NCBI RefSeq assembly: GCF_030463565.1
Contig: NC_134676.1
Span: 31,435,228-31,499,227, forward strand
Source of the DNA: Pelecanus crispus
Taxonomy: Eukaryota > Chordata > Aves > Pelecaniformes > Pelecanidae
Direction: 5' to 3'
Length of the DNA: 64,000 bases
Shown here: positions 13,467 through 24,222 of the stretch, one piece after another
How positions within the stretch are numbered: position 1 is the first letter of the stretch
How the letters are laid out: every line of letters starts with the position of its first letter
Notes under the pieces: generated by a model
Database searches by the model: none
Seen by the model: only the letters and a program-made list of their open reading frames with translations
Told to the model about the DNA's origin: nothing
Translations under genes and position numbers: made by a program

Positions 13467-13624
13467 TCATATCCTGTGAGAGTCAATACTCCCTACTGCC
13501 CATCCAGCTTGCCTGCAGATTGTCTTCTGCCACAGCTGGGACATGATCAGTATATTCGAAGTCAATATGAATTTTCCATCTGCTTCTGGGGGCACAGAAC
13601 TACCTCCTGAAGAGTAGGTGACAT
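13467..13624 (-). other. Weak exon candidate (minus strand)
   Basis: An acceptor-like site (tattttctgtttaaag read on the minus strand) precedes an open stretch of 51 codons ending in TGA at 13467-13469. It begins with two bases of a split codon, which matches the phase left by the first coding exon proposed at 19694-19868. The translation contains DVTYSSGGSSVPPEADGKF, which looks protein-like, but I recognise no family. There is no good internal donor. It competes with the candidate at 15150-15286. Chance is a serious alternative. Confidence 0.18.
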
Positions 13625-13931
13625 CTTTAAACAGAAAATATAACATAATTAATAACTTGGGTTTTATTACAATTATTAAAAAATTGTGTATCATTTCTCC
13701 TAGGGTTCGAAATTTGGAACTCAGAGAGGCAGCTCTTAAGGAAGATGTGAAAGATCTTAAATATTTAAGTTACAATGTAAAAATGTAGTAAAATACAATA
13801 GACTTTCCTTAGGGCTTTCCCATATTGTACCAATTCTTCCAAAATTCATGGCCATCCATAGAAGCTCGTACTTTCTGATCAGCAACAATTAAAAAGTATT
13901 AGAAAAACCTTAAGCATAAGTGAAGACACTG

Positions 13932-14523
13932 TGTGCTGGTTTTGGCTGGGACAGGGTTAATTTTCTTCAGGGAAGCTGATATGAGGCTATGTTATGGATT
14001 TGTGCTGAAAACAGTGTTTATAATACAGGGACATTTTTGTTACTGCTGAGCAGTGCTTATACAGAGCCAAGGCCTTTTCTGCTTCTCACACCACCCCACC
14101 AGCGAGTAGGCTGGGGGTGCATGAGAAGCTGGGAGGGGACACAGCTGGGGACAGCTGACCCCAACTGACTAAAGCGATATTCCATACCATATGACGCCAT
14201 GCTCAGCATATAAGCTGCGAGAAGAAGGAAGGGGGGGACGTTCAGAGTGATGGTGTTTGTCTTCTCATGTAACCGTTATGTGTGATGGAGCCCTGCTTTC
14301 CTGGTGATGGCTGAACACCTGCCTGCTGATGGCAAGGAGTAAATTAATTCCTTGTTCTGCTTTGCTTGTGTGCGTGTCTTTTGCTTTACCTATTAAACTG
14401 TCTTTATCTCAACCCACGAGTGTTCTCACTTTCACGCTTCCAATTCTCTCCCCCATCCCACCAGGGGGGAGTGAGCGAGCAGCTGCATGGAGCTTAGTTG
14501 CCGGCTGGGGTTAAACCATGACA
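13932..14523 (+). repeat. Solo LTR of an avian ERV-L-like element
   Basis: A 592-bp LTR without internal sequence. It runs from tgtgtgctggttttggctgg to ggggttaaaccatgaca, so it has TG...CA ends. It contains a TATA-like catataagctg near 14207 and an attaaa signal near 14391, giving plus orientation. Flanking pentamers CACTG (13927-13931) and CACCG (14524-14528) match at four of five positions, a decayed target duplication. Around the TATA box it resembles the provirus LTRs at 46922-47477 and 53122-53647 (attccatacc..tatgac..catgctca), so it is a relative from the same broad group. It probably arose by recombination between two LTRs. Confidence 0.85.
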
Positions 14524-15149
14524 CACCGTAACAACAATCTAAAAGGATAGCATTTACCCCGCAGTCTTTCCTGTATATGTAATGCCCAAGTTTTTCTTCT
14601 TTTTTTGACTTCACATAACACATATAAAAAACAAAACACAAATTTATTAGACTTCCTAATAGTCTTCTTACAACTGTAAACAGATAGAGAGAAAATAATC
14701 TGCCAGCATTGCAATTTTTAATGTCTGTCATTTACAACTAACAAGTTTATTGCAGATACTGGAACATGGAAAGTAAGGTGAAAAAAAAAATCAGAATTTC
14801 AAAAAAGACTGCTCATTTTTCAAAACAAAAAAAAAGTACTACTTTTCCAGTTTCATCTAGCTGCTGTCCAGGTCCTCTGAAAAAAAGTTTGCAAAGCAGC
14901 CTACTTAGGTATTGCTGAGTTTCTTCTACATATGAGTGGAGATAAAAATTACATATTTGCTAGGCTGCTGTTGAATTTTGTCAAAATACCGTTGAATCAT
15001 AAAAAAATACTCCCCTCTCTCTCTCCCTCACTCCAAACTATGAGGTACAGCCAATAACCCTTTCCTAAAAAGATACTGGGGATTTTGTTTTTCCTAGTAA
15101 CCTCAGGCAAAACAAATTACTGAGTAAAGAGCTGGTATAATATGCACTT
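14524..15149. other. No firm gene
   Basis: Sequence between the solo LTR and an exon candidate. Contains A-rich runs and the possible polyadenylation signal. Open stretches at 14432-14731 on the minus strand overlap the LTR and look like chance. Confidence 0.4.
14643..14648 (-). terminator. Possible polyadenylation signal
   Basis: Minus-strand AATAAA followed by a GT-rich tract (tttgtgttttgttttttata). It would suit a transcript running left from the CpG island through the exon candidate at 15150-15286. Such hexamers are common in AT-rich DNA, so this is only suggestive. Confidence 0.25.
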
Positions 15150-15286
15150 CTACAGAACTTGCACTTTAATGAAGAAATACATGGATGCTGCAGCTGCTAG
15201 CTGCCAAGTTCCTGTTCTCAGCCTCAATAGCTCTAAACCTTGTTTCATATTGAAAGCACCAGGACCAAGCACAATGTCATCTACTT
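15150..15286 (-). other. Exon candidate of the CpG-island gene (minus strand)
   Basis: A strong acceptor-like site (ccaactcccccttacctaacag, minus strand) is followed by 45 open codons ending in TAG at 15150-15152. The first two bases complete a split codon, the phase left by the exon at 19694-19868. The translation includes EVDDIVLGPGAFNMKQGLEL and a hydrophobic tail. No family is recognised. With the downstream AATAAA at 14643-14648 it could be a terminal exon. The plus strand across the same bases is also open, so reading alone cannot separate this from chance. Confidence 0.25.
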
Positions 15287-18200
15287 CTGTTAGGTAAGGG
15301 GGAGTTGGATGTGTTTTGCTCTTTGAAAGCTTAAATCCTGTCTGTGTTTATACACTTGATACTTGTAAGGGACAAAAAAGTACAGTAATAAATCAACAAA
15401 AAGAACCCAAACCAATACAAGATTCCAAGGATTTTACAGTATGTTTTTAAAAGTATTCAAGGAAGTTTCTTTTAATTGTCTAAACAGCTGTCAGATGAAG
15501 TGGGGAAAAAATACTTCAGAGAAACATTAGCTAATGGTCTTTCAGAGCAACTAAACAAGGATATAACAGAACTGAAGTAGAGCTGCTGTGGTTAGGAGAA
15601 ATCTCTAAGCGTTGCCAAATTTTGGAGCCTTCAATTAGAACTTCACTAGCCTCAATTTAAGACCACCACCTGTTTACACACCAATTATCACAGGAAAGGG
15701 AATCCCAAAGGTCTCCCAGCCCTGCAGAAGCCACCACACTGCTACATTTGCATCTTATGACACTCGGCCATCTGCTCTTAAGCTTCCTTTGATCCAAGTA
15801 GTTTGCAGCCCTCAATTTTCTCTTGGTCTCCTGGGAACACTTCCTGGAGTGTTTTCTACCTTCTTCCCAGAAGTTCTCACTTATACCAGAACTTTTGCAA
15901 TTCTGTTATGATCATTTCATAAACCAGCTATAAATTACATTTTTAATATTCCATCCTCCCAAATCCCATCCTCCTCAAAAATATTTTGGCCCAAGGTTGG
16001 AGTTCTCTCAGCAGCAGCAGGCTACCTTTCAAGAGTAGTTTTGCAGACACTCTCATTTCCAAATTAGCGGTGAAGAACTGTCACAGAAAATCAGTAGAAC
16101 CAGGTGATCATCTATGTTATTGACAACTCCTTTGCTCCATAAGAGGCACCAGTCTCCAGCTCTCCTTGGGTTCACAGCTCACCAGAAACCACTGTCTCCT
16201 TGAGGGACACTTCTCTCAGATGGCTGTAGCTCCAGCTCAGCACTGGCCCCACTCCACAGCACTCAGAAGTACACTCACCTGCTGCCTTTGGCACCTGTAC
16301 TTTAGAAAGTCCAGTGTTTCTTCCCACTCTACATACATTACTACTGCATTGTGGAGATTCTTGCTTTCTCCTGTCCCACAGCTGAAACAGATCCATTGCC
16401 TGATAAACCATAACTCTTCATTCTTCCTTGTTTTAACATCCTGTCAGTTTCTGCATCTCTCAGGATCGTAACCAGTTATTCCACTTACGGAGAAATTCTA
16501 CTGCTTCAGGCTCCTTTCTGGAGAACAGAGTGGTTGTATAGATATTCCTTGACTTCAGACATTGTATTGCCCCAATGTGCATCCACATGAAAGGGAAATG
16601 TTAAGGCTTGAGCTGGTGGAATTCTTACCGACAGTGCCAGTAAGGAGCACGAACTCCAGCAGTTGATCAACCACAGCAGAACCTGCTCACACGTTTGCCT
16701 TTAAAATCAATCTCAGTACCAGCAACAGACTATATACCACACACTATGCTCTGCACAGTAGTCTACAGTCTTACTTAGCTCTATACTCAATTACCATTAT
16801 TACATTACAGACAGTAATAGAACAAGTTCAGACAAATACAGCAGTGAAGTATAAAAACTACGGATAAACGGAATGCTGTAATAAGGGTAAGAATGCAGTC
16901 TCCCGATGGACAGTCTAATCACAGATCTGCAGTCAGAGTAATTTTTGACCAGACAGTTTGACCTGGGGTATTTTATCACTTTAAAATACACATAAAAAGT
17001 GTATGCTTCATTCTCCACAAAAATACTTCCTGACAAATATTCCCTTACCGGTGAAGAAAGCCGATGGTATCCTAAACTAGAACTGGGTTTTTTTTTGTGT
17101 GTGTTTTGGTGTTGGTTTTGGGGTTTTTGGTTGGTTTTTTTTTTAATAATCAGAAAAGAAACAGCAACTCCCCTTCAAGATGTGTTTAAAGAACCATATT
17201 AACTACAACCAAATTATTTTTTCTAACCATACCCAATACATAGCTTTGGGACACATATTCAGGTAGAAAGTTTGAAAAGAAAGTAATTTTCATCACTTCA
17301 GTGTGAAGTATGGAGAAAAAAAGAAAGAAGTCGACACTTCAAATTATGCCAATTTCTTTTATTGCTTAAATAACCTGCATCTTACCACCACCACCAAAAG
17401 GAACCACAGTGTGATCATTTCTAATCAAGATTTCTAAGAAAGGTTTTTCTTTTCACAGCAAAACTGTCCAGCCTAGGTAAGACAACATAAGTAATAGTAA
17501 GATAATTGTAAAGAGCAGATATTAATGCTAGAAAAACACAGTACATGGGCAGTATGAATAATAGGGTATGTCATCTAGCTGTCTGCAGACTTTTTCTCTC
17601 ACCTAATACACAAAGTATTCAGGCATCAAGTTACTGAACTCCCAGATATGACTAAAAAGATTGGTGTTACGCATTTGGTCTGATAGGGCACAGCTTGAAC
17701 ATCTTCATGTGAAAGGAAAAAGATGAAAGAAGATGGCCTGCACCTCAAAACAGGTTTGCAAAGTTCCCCTCTCTTAGCCACAATACACAGATGCCCACTG
17801 ATGCACCCTCATCCAAAACTTACCAGACAGGTCTTTAGTACTACACTCCAGTATTGTTTGGCATAAAAAAAAAGATATATATGCCCTATATCTTCAAAGT
17901 TTTCAGTTGTGTCCCATGTGAGCCCTTCCAATAAAAAAAAAAAACCAAACCAAAAAAACCCCACCAACTGATAACTTTGAATTTCACTCTGCTTCCAGCA
18001 GGTCTTTCATTCACATGCATGCAAGAACAAGCGTGTAGGAAATCAAAGACCAAGAGAACAGTAACTACAGACCAGTCTTCAAATTAATACAACGCAAGAC
18101 AGAAGCATGTCTCAACTGTGATTAGTGTTGATCTAATCACAGGTTTTGCCACTCACGCTTTTTTAAATGACATGTCAAATGATAGCACAAGCAAATATCC

Positions 18201-19169
18201 AGTATCAACGAGCATACAAACTGATTTATTTACCCTGCTGACTGAAAAACAAACATGACTGTAATCCATCTATTCCAGCAATCCTTTCAAAAGTTACTGA
18301 GATCACTTTTGAAAAATCAAAGCCACAACAAGTATTGTGTGTCTAGATCTGCTCAGGATTGGTCTCATATACACCCAACTCACTGAGAGCATTTCTAATT
18401 ACTTCCTATATATACAGCAATTTCAGGTTTTTTTCAGTCTTCCCACCACCCAGATCCAAGAAGTTTGTTTTATTTCAAAATGTCAGCTCTGCTACTACCC
18501 CGTAAAGACATAAATCCAAAACAATGATTGCTTTCGAGAAAGTCAGTAAACTGTGTGCATGCAGACATCACCTGTGCATCTTAAGACTGGCTCCGCTACT
18601 TGTAGATAGGCTGAGAGAATTACTTCAGGGCTAACTGCTGCCCTTCTGGACCGGTTTGGATTCTCCCAGCAGCACAATGCATCCCGAGACACCGCAGTGT
18701 TCCGCTGCCCTCTCAGCACAGCTGCCCAACTGGCAGCAGCAGAAGAAAAACAAACGCAGTTCTGTTCATACAACTACTGAGCGGCTCCTTTACCTCCTTC
18801 CCTTTCCAGTTCCGTCATTTTGTCTCTTCCATTTGGCTCCGCAGGAAGCAATGAAGACCTTGTCCTTCAGATAAGGGGGAAAGACCTCTTCTGACCATCC
18901 CTGGCTGAAGTTACAAACCCAACAATGCTCAAGAACAGAGAGGAAAACCGTCCCTGACGTGCCAGTTTGCACCTTTGCCCGGTAAGGCAACTTCTTGTTG
19001 CCGAGAGGCAGTTTGCCACCGACAAGCTTGCCACAACAGCAGGGAAAGCTGTACACGGGGCCGCGCTTTGCAGGGCCACGCAGACCAGACCTGTTCCCGC
19101 TAGCTGCGTGCGTGACACTCGTCTGGAGTTCAAGCTGGCTCCTCACCATGAGTTTATTAATATTTCGTT
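15287..19169. other. No firm gene; low-complexity patches
   Basis: Probable intron or intergenic DNA left of the CpG island. A T/G-rich low-complexity patch lies at about 17083-17145 and A-rich runs occur near 17930-17965. Short open stretches at 16166-16471 overlap on both strands and show no domain. Confidence 0.45.
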
Positions 19170-19693
19170 CCCATGTCCACCCCAGCGCACGGCAAGCCCG
19201 AGGAAAGCACCGAGAACAGCCACCTGCTCCAAGAGCTGAACTCACCCCGGCGGGGCCAGGCCGGCCGCTGCCGGGGCAGGTGCCGGGGCCCCCGCCGACC
19301 CACGGCGGGAGAGACGCGGCCCCATCGCCCCCAGCCCGCACAGCGCCCGCGCCGCACCCCAGCCGTTAACGGCCGCTAACGGCCCGGGACGCGCCGCCCG
19401 GCCGCGGCCGCCACCTGGCCGCGAGGGAGCCGGCGGCGCTGACGGAAGGCGGCGGCCGCCCCCCGCACCGCGCCGGCGTCGCCTTCGGCGCTGACAGCCC
19501 CGCGGCCCACGGGGCCTCTCCCCCCGTCCCCCGAGCCGTCAACGAGAAGAAGCGCCCGGCCCCCTCCAGGGCCAGCCGCTTCCCGGCGGAGGGGGAAAGC
19601 GGGGGCCGCCCTGGGCGGCGAAGTCGGTGTCCCCCTGCGAGGAGGGAGCCGAGGGGGCGGCCGGCTGCGGCGCGGTGGGGCTCGGTACTTAAC

Positions 19694-19868
19694 CGTCTGT
19701 CACAGTCACGTCCGCGTCCTCCTCTCCCGGCTGCACCTCCAGCTGCAGGGCTCTCTGGCTGGGGCTGGCGAGCTGCAGCCCCGCCGGCAGCTCCTCCCTG
19801 GCGAGGAGCAGCTTCACGCCGCACCGCAGCAGCTGCTGCTGCTGTGCGTGCGGAGACGGAGCGGCCAT
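19694..19868 (-). CDS. Putative first coding exon of an unidentified gene
   Basis: Unrecognised. The start is the ATG at 19866-19868, in a good context (A at -3, G at +4: atcATGG). A longer reading with an upstream TTG has no ATG and is not used. The 58 codons begin MAAPSPHAQQQQLL, contain a short glutamine/leucine run encoded by CAG/CTG triplets, then an amphipathic stretch (VKLLLAREELPAGLQLA) and an acidic end (PGEEDADVTVTD). The frame stops six bases later, right behind a possible donor (GACG|GTTAAG), which is weak. It sits inside the CpG island, about 13.5 kb downstream of the RFX3 stop and on the same strand. It could equally be a short upstream ORF or chance. Confidence 0.35.
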
Positions 19869-20280
19869 GATCCCGCCACCCCCCTCTGCCAACAGCGGCT
19901 GCCGCCCGACGAGTCGGGCTCCGGCGGCGCTGCTGCCGCTGCCGCCTCCTCCTGCCAGCCCAGCGGAAGGCGCCTACGGCGGAGGGAGAGCCGCTGAGGA
20001 GGCTTCGCCGGCAGACCACTTCCACGGCTCAGACGCCTCCCGCGGCATCTGCACCGCTGCCTCACCCCCGCTTCCACAGAGCTCCCCAGCCCCTCAACCG
20101 CGCCCGAGCACGGCAAGCGGGGCTGGGGGCGGCGGGCAGCGACACCTCCCGGCCGCAGCGGCGCCTCCCTGCCGGCCGCGGCCGTGGCGCAGCCCCGCTG
20201 CCGGGCGTGCACCGGGCGCCCGCCGGCCTCCCTGTCGCTGCCGCGCTGGGAGGGCAGCGGGGCAGGCGCGGCGGGGAGGC

Positions 20281-20315
20281 GGTGGCACCGTGACGCCGTG
20301 ACACCGTGACGCCCT
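20281..20315. promoter_or_regulatory. Tandem TGAC(G/A)CCG repeats in the CpG island
   Basis: Three closely spaced copies, tgacgccg, tgacaccg and tgacgccc, each about 8 bases apart, just upstream of the putative minus-strand exon. TGACG is the CREB/ATF half-site. A further TGACG lies near 20376. Function is inference only. Confidence 0.35.
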
Positions 20316-20420
20316 CCCTCCTCCGGCCGCCGCCCCTGCTGACCGGCGGCGGCGGCTGGCGGAGAGCCCGGGGCCCTGACGCAGCCGGTGGGAAAGGCCG
20401 TGCGCGTGTGTTTACGGGCA

Positions 20421-23400
20421 GCTCTCGTGTTGGCATCGGGACTAGAACTTTGTAGCAGTGATTTAAGGAGAGGGTTCACTGAACACCGGGTAATTTGCCT
20501 TTTCCCTTCCTGGTGTTTCCCCCTCCACTTTATTTGCTAAGAGCATAAGGATGTAACTGCAATATTGAGCTGTAAGCGCGCTGTTTTGCTATAAGAGTTC
20601 TCCCTGGTGGTTTTGTTTGGTTTGGTTACTTGGTTTTTGTTGGGGTTGACGGGGGTTTTTTGTTTCCCCCCCCCCCCCGGTAAAAGGGAAAAAACCCCCA
20701 AAACCCTGCTGGTTACTTTTGTTTGTATGCCTCCATGTCAAAGAGACACTGTGAAGGTTAATTAATGAATATTTGAGAAGTGCTCTGAGTTTAAAAGTGC
20801 TGTATAAAGTTTAAATGGGCCTCAGCTCATTGAGTTTCCAGACATTACTGTAATATGTATGTCAGTAATGTTCTCTGGACCCAAATGGTGACTTGGGCTG
20901 TTCTGTCTAGCTGGCTGGAAAGGAAGTGAATGTACTCACCCCAACTGTTAAAAGACTATCGTCTTGTACAAAGAGATGATCTCCCAAGTACACAGAGACT
21001 TGTTCCTCTCAGCCGCTTAAGCCACAGAATGTGCTGAAGCGGCACACATGTTGCTAAGCCTGTGTGTGCACTAATGAGCACGGTGTTTTGTCTATAAAGA
21101 CAGCACAATTCTGTTACTGCAATGGCGCAGTTCTCTGCCTTGATTTAATTACCCCTTCTGAGAACAAAAATGAGGTATCGCCTCTTGATTCTTCTAAGAA
21201 GGAATTTGATGAGGAATTTATTTACCTCTGTAGGAAGGAGGAATAAGACAGTCTGTCCATGCTATCAGGTGTGTGTGCATAGCTCACTGCATGCAGTAAA
21301 TGCTTTGGCACTCAGCTGGATTGCTTATACCCAAACCCAACTCCACAGCCACTTAACTGACCTCTATGCCAAAGAATGGGGATTTCTGGGCTGTCATATT
21401 CATATTGCAGTGAAAGGTTGAATAAATACAAGTAAGGCATGACTGCCTTTGTTGAGCCTGGAAGAAAGTATCTATAGGTAGCTGAAATATTAGGGCAAGT
21501 GCCAGACTAAGAGTTGTAGAAGTCCAGTGGATAAGCAGGAAAGTATCATGCAAATAGATTCGGTGCCTCCTAGATGTGACAGCCTGATGACACGCCAGTC
21601 ATAAAATGGAGCAACAGGCACGTTATTGCTGGTGTTAATGCTCTGAAAAAGAAGGTGGCAAGGGTAATTTGGAGGGGTAAATTCTTTTCACATGTACAAG
21701 GAGACAGAGAGTATCTTTTTTATACCAGTATCTTTACTGGATGACTGCCTCACCTCAGTAGAGGTGTGCCACTAACCACTCAGCAGCATTACTACTTCTT
21801 GCAGCCTTAAGAGTTAAACAGTGTCCCACAGAAGAGGCCTGTCCACTTCAGGCAATAGTTATTGCTGCTTTTACCACCTCGGTTTCAACTTGCAGCCTTG
21901 CTTCCTTTTTAGCTTCAGGTACCACCACTAAACCATTGAACAGCGACATGGCTGTGGCTCCAGGACAGTAGTTTTTGGCTGCAACAATGAAGGTAAGGTA
22001 GCAAGGTTGCTTCCTGAACCAAATACATGTGCTTTTTTGGGGGGGTGAGGCATGGGGGGAAGAGGTCTGAGATAATTGCTGCTTTACAGCCCCTTGCCAA
22101 ACATATACAGGGCAAATATATTTTCTGAAGGCATAAAGTAATTTTAATTATCAAATCTGACAAGAGGACAATGTATCTGAAAAAACCCCTGTATTCCTAA
22201 AAGTTTGAGCGGTAACAGCTAGTGTGAGCTGGGACTATGGAAGACAGGGAATTTTGACTATTCCTTTTAGCCTTTAATGCACATCTTGCATTGTTACATG
22301 ACTCAGCAAAGAAAACTTTCAACTTTCAACTGACTATTTATGTTCTGCTTTTGTACTTTCTGATCATTTTCTTATCCATATTTCTATCAGTCTCTTTAAA
22401 CTACAGTATTGCTCAAGAATTTGAGGAAATAACTTCAAGGTTTATTGCTCAAACCGTGTATTACTGTATCCCTTATACGGTGAATTCCACCAAAATTTGA
22501 CTGGAAACACTATTCAAGATGTTGCTCACCTGAAACTGTTACCTCACTGTGAATGTTTTGTTGTGTAGAATGCACCATTTTTGTTTCAAAAATGATCAAT
22601 GGAAGTAATAGGAAAACAATTTTAATCCAGTTTTATCTTCATTGGCTATCAACAAAGGCACCAGTATCAGTAGGTATGAAATTAATGCTACCAACTAGTT
22701 CTTCATGAATAGTATAAACACTAAGTTTTCAGTATGTCTTGCTAAAGCAAGTATTTTATACTTAGAAATCTGAACCAAATTTAACTTTAGTGGTGCAACA
22801 ATTTATCCTATTAAATATTATTTTTAAGCCTCTCCTTTGACATTGAAGGCTAGAACAGATCAGCCAGCATTCGTTCTGCAGGCATACCCTGTCCATTTGC
22901 CAGCTACATGAATTGCCGATTACAAAAACCACCTCGGAATGTGACAAGTGCTATAACACCAAACTAGGTTGGAATTTCACAGTCTTTTCCAGTTGGACTG
23001 CTGTGTCTGCAGAGAGAGCCCCATTGCTTTTAAAATAAAGCTGCAACTGCAGTTACAATCCTGCTTAGTGTTTAAAGGTATAGCATCTGGTGGTGTTAAA
23101 TGAGGAAAGTTCTTTCTCTTCCAGACATCGCAATAAGCTTTGTCTATAATGGATTAGCTACTTGACCACTTTTTTATTTTTTAAAAAAGAAAAGTCCACC
23201 CAAACTTTCAGGAATTTTAAATCAACTAAATTCCCTTTTATAGGAAAAGGACAAAAAAACTTAACTGTAGTACATTATTCAGCATATTGTTAGATATTTT
23301 GGCAATTTTGTCAGCAGAAACATCCTACAAGAGGACATTTTCTTGTCTACCTGTAATGCAGTTGGTGTAGTAGAAACATTAATTTGATTTGGATTTGCCA

Positions 23401-24162
23401 AAGTAAGTGGATGGAGGCAAAGTGTACAGATAGAAGGATCATGCTTTCCAAAGACACACAAAACGGACCCTCTACCAGAAGTCCCCAGGAGGAGAATGCT
23501 ATCATTTATGTGGTGATGATTAGCCATATTTATAGATAAAATACTTTTGTATTTCACATACACAGCCAAAGTAACTTCAGAACTATTCAGCATTTCCTTC
23601 CTGTGGAAAAAATGCACCTGTGAAAGCTTTGAGGATAAGTATGGTTGCAAAATGCCATTGTGTGTTACATCTGTGACCGTAACACTCACACGCTCTCAAA
23701 GTCCTTTCAGAGAAGTGTGCCTTGACCCCATAGCAAGCAGACAGCTCCACCTAATAAATGTGAGAAAAAGCATCAGGCACCTCTGTCTGAGCTCTAAAAC
23801 AAGCAGCATTTGGAGACGTCTCTTTCATGCAGAGATGAGATCCACAAGTTAGGTGGGAGCATTATTCCAACAGTTGAGCAACATCAAAGTGACAGCTTTC
23901 CTACTTGCTATGTCATGCTATGGACCTGAAACGACATCGGTATCATGTTGGTCGCTGGTGGATCCCAGATAGAAGTCTTTCTTCTGTGACCCTGAAGCCA
24001 GTGAAAAGATCCATCAAGAGCCTGGGGAGCATGCCATGCTACTTTAGCTCCAAGCCTCCCTTTGTTGGTGAAAGTAGGCTTTCCAGGCTAGGGCTGTCTC
24101 ATTTCCTTGCTGTGTTACTCATTGCACCTTTTGATTTTTGGTTGTTTGGCTTTTTTGCGTGA
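20421..24162. other. No gene recognised
   Basis: AT-rich sequence right of the CpG island. Holds a run of 13 C at 20666-20678 and T/G-rich patches around 20610-20700. No exon or RNA gene supported. Confidence 0.5.
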
Positions 24163-24222
24163 AACGGTTGGACTTGATGATCTTAAAGGTCTTTTCTAAC
24201 CTAAACGATTCTATGATTCTGT
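24163..24222 (+). mobile_element. CR1 3'-end fragment
   Basis: About 60 bp matching the very 3' end of a CR1: gttggacttgatgatcttaa, then ggtcttttctaacctaaacg and the attctatgattctgtg tail. The same module is seen at 43690-43781. Extremely 5'-truncated insertion, plus orientation. Confidence 0.85.

Larger units (their letters stand above)
19170..20420. promoter_or_regulatory. CpG island, likely promoter
   Basis: The only GC-rich, CpG-dense segment in the window, rising abruptly from AT-rich flanks (gcggcggccgcc, gccgcggccg, ccgccgcccc). All long open stretches here in several frames are a by-product of high GC and few stop codons. CpG islands of this size usually mark a housekeeping-type promoter. 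It supports a minus-strand first exon near 19.87 kb. A divergent transcript on the plus strand is possible but unseen. Confidence 0.8.

Noticed and set aside
15170-15296. Plus-strand open stretch starting ATGAAGAAATACATGG and ending at a GTAAGG donor-like site
   Set aside because: It overlaps the minus-strand exon candidate, has no acceptor or upstream promoter, and no family resemblance. Kept only as a caution that chance ORFs occur here.
18790-20479. Many long overlapping ORFs in the CpG island on both strands (for example 221 and 219 codons, minus; 144 codons, plus)
   Set aside because: GC-rich sequence has few stop codons in any frame. The translations are Arg/Pro/Ala/Gly-rich without domains and overlap one another. 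Only the ATG at 19868 had a good context and a possible donor.
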